A DNA stretch of 64,000 nucleotides from Bacillota bacterium (GTDB lineage: Bacteria > Bacillota_E > Symbiobacteriia > Symbiobacteriales > Symbiobacteriaceae), in NCBI GenBank assembly GCA_003242675.1, contig QGVE01000002.1, forward strand, positions 1 to 64,000, given 5' to 3'. Numbering within the stretch: the first letter of the stretch is position 1; the number at the start of each line of letters is the position of its first letter. Shown here piece after piece: positions 57,876 to 64,000 of the stretch. The position numbers and the translations under genes were made by a program. The notes under the pieces are model-generated. The model searched no databases. It saw only the letters and a program-made list of their open reading frames with translations, and was not told the DNA's origin.

Positions 57876-58355
57876 GTGTTCCAGGTGGGCGACAAGGTCG
57901 TTTACCCCATGCTCGGCGCCGGCATCATCGAGGCGATCGAGGAGCGCGAGGTGCTGGGCGAGCGGAAGCGCTACTACGTGCTGCGCCTGCCGGTGGCCGA
58001 CATGCGGGTGATGGTGCCCTGCGACGGGCCGCAGAAGGCCGGGATGCGCGCGGTCATGTCCGAGCAGGTCTTCCAGCAGGTCCTGCAGGTGCTTCGCTCC
58101 CGGACCCGGGAGGCGGAGGGGAACTGGAGCCACCGCTACCGCACGAACATGGAGAAGATCCGCAGCGGCGACGTCCTGGCGCTGGCCGAGGTCGTGCGCA
58201 CGCTCTCCCAGCGGGACCGGGAGAAGGGGCTGTCCACCGGGGAGCGCAAGATGCTGGACAGCGCGCGGCAGATCCTCCTCTCCGAGATCGTCCTGACCAG
58301 AGGCCTCGAGCTGGAGCAGGCCAATTCGCTGCTGGATCGCGTTCTCGCCCAGTGA
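57876..58355 (+). CDS. CarD/CdnL-family transcription regulator
   Basis: 159 aa. The N-terminal RNA-polymerase interacting domain starts FQVGDKVVYPMLGAGIIEAIEE, typical of CarD/CdnL. The C-terminal helical DNA-binding domain includes NWSHRYRTNMEKIRSGD and LALAEVVRTLSQRD. CarD proteins bind RNA polymerase and stabilise open promoter complexes, often at rRNA and housekeeping genes. GTG at 57876 is chosen because GGTGGGGGTGA lies just upstream; a longer reading would add low-complexity sequence. Two strong promoters lie upstream. carD and the yacL-like gene are neighbours in many Firmicutes. Confidence 0.94.
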   Translation: MFQVGDKVVYPMLGAGIIEAIEEREVLGERKRYYVLRLPVADMRVMVPCDGPQKAGMRAVMSEQVFQQVLQVLRSRTREAEGNWSHRYRTNMEKIRSGDVLALAEVVRTLSQRDREKGLSTGERKMLDSARQILLSEIVLTRGLELEQANSLLDRVLAQ

Positions 58356-58503
58356 GGCGGCGCCGGGCACCCGGCGCCCTTGCCCTTTGGTCCGAGTATG
58401 GGTCGGCCGGCGAACCCGGGCCTCGTTACGTGCGTCTCAATAGCAGGGGGGCGGCTGGTCGGGGCGAAGCGCCCTCCCAGTTTGCAGAAGGGGGTGAATG
58501 CGG

Positions 58504-59604
58504 TTGAGAAAGAACCTGCGGATCGTGCTCACCATCGCAGGCATCCTGAGCGGCTTCGGTTCCACGTTCCTGTGGCGGGAGAGCGTCGCCCTTCTGCTTT
58601 CGATTCCGGAGCACTGGGGCTTCACCCTGCTGTTTTTCGCCGTGGGTAGCCTGTTGGGCGGTCTGGTGGGGTTCGGACTCTACCCATTCGTGACTTGGCT
58701 GGAAGGTCGACTGGCGCGGACGGCATTCATCGATATCATACTGGGATCGGTTGGACTCATAAGCGGGCTGTTGATTGCGGCCCTCCTGAGCTTCTTCACG
58801 GCCAAGATCCCGCTGTTCGGCGGCGTGATCTCGGTCCTCAGCGCGGTGATCTTCGGCTACCTGGGCATGACCGTCACCACCCGCAAGCGGGAGGAGGTGG
58901 CGGAGGCGCTCGCCTCGGTCGTGAGCCGCTCGTCCCGGAAGGAGCAGGGGGGAGGCGCGCAGCCGGGCAAGGGCCGGGAGTATAAGGGGATCAGCCGGCC
59001 GAAGATCCTCGACACCTCGGTCATCATCGACGGCCGGATCGCGGACATCGTCCGGGCCGGCTTCCTGGAGGGGCCGCTGATCGTGCCCTCCTCCGTGCTG
59101 GAGGAGCTGCGGCACATCGCGGACTCCCCCGACGTGCTGAAGCGCAACCGGGGCCGGCGGGGGCTGGACATCCTGAACGAGATCCAGAAGATGCCCGGCG
59201 CCGACGTGCGCATCTACGAGGGCGAGATCGACGCCCCCGAGGTGGACATCAAGCTGCTGAAGCTGGCCAAGATGCTGGGCGGCGTGGTCGTCACCAACGA
59301 TTTCAACCTGAACAAAGTCGCCGGCCTGCAGGGCGTCCGGGTGCTCAACATCAACGAGCTGGCCAACGCCCTGAAGCCGATCGTCCTGCCCGGGGAGGAG
59401 ATGACCGTCTCGGTGGTGAAGGACGGGAAGGAGCCGGGCCAGGGCGTGGGCTACCTGGACGACGGCACGATGATCGTGGTCGACGGCGGCAAGCGCTACA
59501 TCGGGGATACGATCGACGTGCTGGTCACGTCGGTCATCCAGACCGCAGCCGGCCGCATGATCTTTGCCAAGCCCAAGGTGTCGGTGGAGAAGGTGGCGCC
59601 GTGA
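58504..59604 (+). CDS. YacL-type PIN/TRAM membrane protein
   Basis: 366 aa. About four N-terminal helices are followed by a PIN domain (KILDTSVIIDGRIADIV, with catalytic Asp residues also in TNDFNLNKVA) and a C-terminal TRAM domain (EEMTVSVVKDGKEPGQGVGY). PIN domains are RNases; the membrane-tethered YacL group is conserved in Firmicutes with uncertain targets. TTG at 58504 is favoured, since GGGGGTGA is immediately before ATG 58498 and well placed for the TTG. The last four bases overlap ispD. Confidence 0.92.
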   Translation: MRKNLRIVLTIAGILSGFGSTFLWRESVALLLSIPEHWGFTLLFFAVGSLLGGLVGFGLYPFVTWLEGRLARTAFIDIILGSVGLISGLLIAALLSFFTAKIPLFGGVISVLSAVIFGYLGMTVTTRKREEVAEALASVVSRSSRKEQGGGAQPGKGREYKGISRPKILDTSVIIDGRIADIVRAGFLEGPLIVPSSVLEELRHIADSPDVLKRNRGRRGLDILNEIQKMPGADVRIYEGEIDAPEVDIKLLKLAKMLGGVVVTNDFNLNKVAGLQGVRVLNINELANALKPIVLPGEEMTVSVVKDGKEPGQGVGYLDDGTMIVVDGGKRYIGDTIDVLVTSVIQTAAGRMIFAKPKVSVEKVAP

Positions 59605-60302
59605 GCGTGGAGGTAGGCGGGCTGCAGGTTCCCGTCAGTGCTATCATCCCGGCCGCCGGGTCGGGACGGAGAATGGGGGGAGGAACTGCCAAGCAGTTCC
59701 TCCCCCTCCGCGGCGAGCCGGTGCTGGTGCGCACGGTTCGGCTGTTCAGTGACTGCCCGCTGGTGGACGAGATCGTCATCGCCGCGGCCGACCTCGAGGC
59801 GACCCGCGCCCTGGTGGGCCACATCCCCAAGGTGACTCGCATCGTGCAGGGGGGCCCGGAGCGGCAGGACTCGGTGTGGGCGGCGCTGCAGGCGGTCCAC
59901 TCCCGGCCCCGCATCGTGGCGGTGCACGACGCGGCCCGGCCGCTGCTCCCCCGCGACGTGCTGGAGGGCGTGCTCCGGGCGGCGGCCGACTGGCCGGCGC
60001 AGGTCGTCGCCGTGCCGGTGCAGGACACGATCAAGCAGGTGGGGCCTGACGGCGTCGTGGTGGCGACTCCGGACCGGTCCACCCTCTGGGCGGTGCAGAC
60101 CCCGCAGGTGTTCTGGGCCGACGTGCTGGTGCGCGCCTTCCGCCAGGCCCTGGCGGAAGGCTTCCGCGGCACGGACGACGCCTCGCTGGTGGAGCGCATC
60201 GGCGTGCCGGTGCGGGTCTACCCGGGACATCCGGCCAACATCAAGCTGACCACGCCGACGGACTTCCGGCTGGCGGAGCTGTTGCTGGGGGAGGATGCGT
60301 GA
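59601..60302 (+). CDS. ispD: 2-C-methyl-D-erythritol 4-phosphate cytidylyltransferase
   Basis: 233 aa. It makes CDP-methylerythritol in the MEP isoprenoid pathway. Motifs: the CTP-binding AIIPAAGSGRRMGGGTAKQF, VHDAARPLL, and NIKLTTPTDF near the C-terminus. GTG start overlapping the preceding stop (GTGA), and its own stop overlaps ispF in the same way, so the three genes are translationally coupled. Confidence 0.96.
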   Translation: MSVEVGGLQVPVSAIIPAAGSGRRMGGGTAKQFLPLRGEPVLVRTVRLFSDCPLVDEIVIAAADLEATRALVGHIPKVTRIVQGGPERQDSVWAALQAVHSRPRIVAVHDAARPLLPRDVLEGVLRAAADWPAQVVAVPVQDTIKQVGPDGVVVATPDRSTLWAVQTPQVFWADVLVRAFRQALAEGFRGTDDASLVERIGVPVRVYPGHPANIKLTTPTDFRLAELLLGEDA

Positions 60303-60778
60303 CGATGCTGATCGGCTTCGGCTACGACGTGCACCGGCTGGTGCCCGGGAGGCCGCTGGTCCTGGGCGGGGTCGAGATCCCGAGCAAGCGGGGGCTGGAG
60401 GGCCACTCGGACGCGGACGTGGTCCTGCACGCCCTGATGGACGCCCTGCTCGGGGCCGCGGGCCTGGGCGACATCGGCCAGCACTTCCCGCCGACGGACC
60501 CGGCCTGGGCGGGCGCGAACTCCCTCGATCTGCTCCGCCGGGTGGTGGGCCTCCTGGCCGAGGAGGGGTACAAGCCCGTCAACTGCGACATCACGGTGCT
60601 GGCCGAGAGGCCGAAGATCAGCCCGTACGCGGCCGAGATGCGGGAGCGGATCGGCGCCGTGCTGGGGATCGGGCCGCGCCGGGTCAGCATCAAGGCGACG
60701 ACCAACGAGCAGATGGGGTTCGTCGGCCGGGAGGAGGGGATCGCCGCCTACGCGGTCGCCCTCATCGCCGAGTCGTGA
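60299..60778 (+). CDS. ispF: 2-C-methyl-D-erythritol 2,4-cyclodiphosphate synthase
   Basis: 159 aa. It cyclises the MEP pathway intermediate. Zinc ligands are in GYDVHRL, and the conserved SDADVVLHALMDALLGAAGLGDIG, DITVLAERPKI and KATTNEQMGFVGREEGIAAYA motifs are all present. GTG at 60299 overlaps the ispD stop; ATG at 60305 is an alternative with GGGGGAGG ten bases upstream. Confidence 0.96.
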   Translation: MTMLIGFGYDVHRLVPGRPLVLGGVEIPSKRGLEGHSDADVVLHALMDALLGAAGLGDIGQHFPPTDPAWAGANSLDLLRRVVGLLAEEGYKPVNCDITVLAERPKISPYAAEMRERIGAVLGIGPRRVSIKATTNEQMGFVGREEGIAAYAVALIAES

Positions 60779-60790
60779 TGCGCGCACCGC

Positions 60791-60819
60791 TTGACAGCTC
60801 ATACTCCCCCCCGTAAAAT
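60791..60819 (+). promoter_or_regulatory. Promoter of the cys T-box transcript
   Basis: Perfect TTGACA (60791-60796), a 17-bp spacer and TAAAAT (60814-60819), right after ispF. Confidence 0.82.
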
Positions 60820-60825
60820 CAGAGC

Positions 60826-61106
60826 AAACGCAAAAGGCAGCGAACGGGAGAAGTACCTGCAGGAGCCCGTACAGAGAGCCACCGCCTTGGCTGGAAGCGG
60901 AGGTCGGGCGAGCGCAGGGAAAATGCGCCCGGGAGCCGGGGTCCGAACGGGCGCGGCGTGGTGCCGCGACCGCTAGGCGCCCACGGAAGGCCACCGTTAT
61001 CAGGCACAGGGTGTGATGGCACCCGAAAGAGCGGGGCGCGTTTTCTCGGCGCCCAATCAGAGTGGAACCGCGGGTTGTGCCCGCCTCTGGCCGGACAGAG
61101 GCGGGC
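60826..61106 (+). ncRNA. T-box riboswitch, Cys specific
   Basis: A leader of about 280 bases before cysE. Stem I opens with GCGAACGGGAGAAGTACC. The specifier segment reads GGGAAAA-TGC-GCCCGGGAGC, giving a Cys (UGC) codon in the same relative context as the Phe leader at 52951. The T-box core AGAGTGGAACCGCGG is at 61059-61073, followed by the terminator GCCCGCCTCTG...CAGAGGCGGGC at 61079-61106 and CTATTCCG. Uncharged tRNA-Cys would activate cysE and cysS. Confidence 0.93.
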
Positions 61107-61136
61107 CTATTCCGTTGTGCGGGGGGAGGGAGCGCG

Positions 61137-61815
61137 ATGCTCAGGATGTTCAAGCGCCTGCGGCGGGACATCGAGGCGGTCTTCGAGCGGGATCCGGCGG
61201 CGCGTTCCGTGCTGGAGGTGCTGCTGTGCTATCCGGGGCTGAAGGCGATCTGGGCCCACCGGATCGCCCACTGGCTGTGGGAGCGCGATTTCAAGCTCCT
61301 CGCCCGTGTGATCTCCCAGATCGCCCGCTTCTTCACCCAGATCGAGATTCACCCCGGCGCCAAGATCGGGGAGGGCGTCTTCATCGACCACGGCTGCGGC
61401 GTCGTCATCGGCGAGACCGCCGAGATCGGCAACAACGTGACCATCTACCAGGGCGTGACCCTGGGCGGCACGGGCAAGGAGAAGGGCAAGCGGCACCCGA
61501 CGATCGAGGACAACGTCGTAATTGGTGCAGGCGCCCGCATCCTCGGGTCGTTCCGGGTGGGGGCCAACAGCCGCATCGGCGCCGGCGCCGTGGTGCTGCG
61601 GGAGGTGCCCCCCAACTCCACCGTCGTCGGCAACCCGGGCCGGGTCGTGGTGCAGGATGGCGTGCGCACCGACCAGCTGGACATGATCCACATGCCGGAT
61701 CCGATCGCGAACATGTTCGACCAACTGCAGCGCCAGATCGACAAGCTGACCCAGCGCATCGAGCGGCTGGAGGAGGAGAACCGGGCGCTGCGCAGAGCAC
61801 AGGAGGGTTTGGCCC

Positions 61816-61838
<23 letters not shown>
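61137..61838 (+). CDS. cysE: Serine O-acetyltransferase
   Basis: 233 aa. First step of cysteine synthesis from serine and acetyl-CoA. The N-terminal helical part is followed by a left-handed beta-helix: [20 protein letters not shown], then [40 protein letters not shown]. Catalytic His sits in the FIDHG loop. The C-terminal coil with [13 protein letters not shown] is longer than usual. ATG at 61137 with GGGGGGAGGGAG upstream. Its 3' end overlaps cysS by 23 bases. Confidence 0.96.
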
Positions 61839-63227
<1,389 letters not shown>

Positions 63228-63231
<4 letters not shown>

Positions 63232-63620
63232 GGCTGGCGAACCCGCTCTCGCTCCCGCCGCTGACCCTGGCCTACCTCGGGGACGCGCTCTACGAGGCCT
63301 TCGTGCGGGAGCGGCTGCTGGAGCTGGGCTACGTGCGGGTGAACGACCTGCACCAGCACGCCCTCCGCTACGTTCGCGCCTCCGCCCAGGCGGCGATCCT
63401 GGGCCACCTAATGCCCGCGCTGACCGAGCAGGAACTGGACGTGGTGCGCCGGGGGCGAAACGCCAAGGGGCACGGGGCCCCGAAGTCCGCGGACCCGGCG
63501 GAGTACGCCGCCTCCACCGGCTTCGAGGCCCTGCTGGGCTACCTGCACCTGGCCGGCGAGGAGGCGCGGCTCCGGCAGCTCCTGCAGGCCGCGGCGAATT
63601 TTGTCGAGCAGGGCCACTAG
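63228..63620 (+). CDS. mrnC: Mini-ribonuclease III
   Basis: About 130 aa. An RNase III catalytic domain without dsRNA-binding domain: PLTLAYLGDALYEAFVRERL supplies the signature, with acidic residues in LGDALYE and later FEALLGYLHL. It matures 23S rRNA in Bacillus. The start is the ATG at 63228, overlapping the cysS stop (ATGA); a GTG at 63216 is an alternative. cysS-mrnC order is conserved in Firmicutes. Confidence 0.94.
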
Positions 63621-63698
63621 CCGGAGCGGAACCGGACAGGAGCGCGCGGCCGCGGCGTGGAACCAGTACCAGAGCGAGCTGAGCGGGGGGTTCGGGGC

Positions 63699-64000
63699 AT
63701 GAGCATGAACATCGAGGTCCAGTACCTGGAGCTCTGCCGGGAGATCCTGCGGGAGAACGAGCGGGAGATCGCCGAAGGCCGCTGGACGCCCAACCGGACC
63801 GGCGTGGGGACGGTGGGCGTCTTTGGCCGCATGCTGAAGCACGACTTCCGGGAAGGGTTTCCCGCGCTGACGACCAAGAAGCTGTACTTCAACTGCGTCA
63901 AGGCCGAGCTGCTCTGGTTCCTGGCCGGCCGCACCGACCTGGAGTTCCTGCACGAGCGGGGCTGCCACATCTGGGACAAGGACGCCGCCCGCAACGGCGG
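63699..64000 (+). CDS. thyA: Thymidylate synthase, 5' part
   Basis: The first 100 codons, cut by the right edge. RTGVGTVGVFGRML binds phosphate of dUMP, and PALTTKKLYFNCVKAELLWF and LAGRTDLEFLH are ThyA motifs. It makes dTMP from dUMP using methylene-tetrahydrofolate. Two in-frame ATG codons (63699, 63705) are possible starts. In Bacillus other genes follow mrnC, so thyA here is a local difference. Confidence 0.95.
   Translation, partial: MSMNIEVQYLELCREILRENEREIAEGRWTPNRTGVGTVGVFGRMLKHDFREGFPALTTKKLYFNCVKAELLWFLAGRTDLEFLHERGCHIWDKDAARNG

Overview
The window is high-GC DNA (roughly two-thirds G+C by eye) in which GTG and TTG starts are common. The gene content is that of a Gram-positive Firmicute: CtsR/McsA/McsB/ClpC, RadA-DisA, a YacL-type PIN/TRAM protein, ispD-ispF-cysE-cysS-mini-RNase III, two T-box leaders, a class-B type succinate dehydrogenase and a DusB-GreA pair. 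High GC, Firmicute gene order and an aerobic/microaerobic respiratory chain next to pyruvate:ferredoxin oxidoreductase suggest a thermophilic Symbiobacterium-like organism. This is an inference from gene content, not a database match. No insertion sequence, prophage or CRISPR array was seen.

Layout. 1-1,000: the end of a truncated gene, a G-rich heptamer array and an unknown minus-strand gene. 1,170-4,580: sdhCAB behind a good promoter. 4,590-6,750 (minus): a Yip1-like membrane protein, a SEDS cell-shape protein and an RRM RNA-binding protein. 6,860-12,055: a lipoprotein amidohydrolase, an EVE-domain protein and a large S-layer-anchored protein with nine internal repeats. 12,095-18,228 (minus): pyruvate:ferredoxin oxidoreductase, a cytosolic gamma-glutamyltransferase and a DUF2161-type nuclease-fold protein. 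18,300-19,280: two small genes, one of them a Pro/Phe/Gly-rich protein. 19,302-22,131 (minus): aconitase. 22,205-30,370: a two-component system with an internally duplicated kinase, DegV, a metallo-beta-lactamase-fold hydrolase, a truncated hydrolase/membrane fusion, dusB, greA and tRNA-Ala(TGC).

30,490-40,690 is a respiratory island: a cupredoxin lipoprotein, a cbb3-type oxidase (ccoN, a fused diheme ccoO/ccoP, two tiny membrane subunits, ccoG), then a menaquinol:cytochrome c reductase of b6 + subunit IV type with Rieske protein, a 54-residue membrane protein and diheme cytochrome c. A NERD-like membrane protein and a four-cluster ferredoxin follow. Electrons from SDH could pass through menaquinol to the b6c complex, then via cytochrome c or cupredoxin to the oxidase.

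40,750-45,360: a PpaX-like phosphatase, an EF-G-like GTPase and an RlmI-type methyltransferase. 45,390-50,275: the CtsR-controlled protein quality-control operon. Between clpC and radA, which are often adjacent in Firmicutes, lie a YedE-type transporter, a class V aminotransferase and a DUF3343 protein (a selenium-associated set), then a Phe-type T-box with DAHP synthase/chorismate mutase. The standard order then resumes: radA, disA, an uncharacterised gene, tRNA-Ala(CGC), carD, the yacL-like gene, ispD, ispF, a Cys T-box with cysE-cysS-mrnC, and the start of thyA at the right edge.
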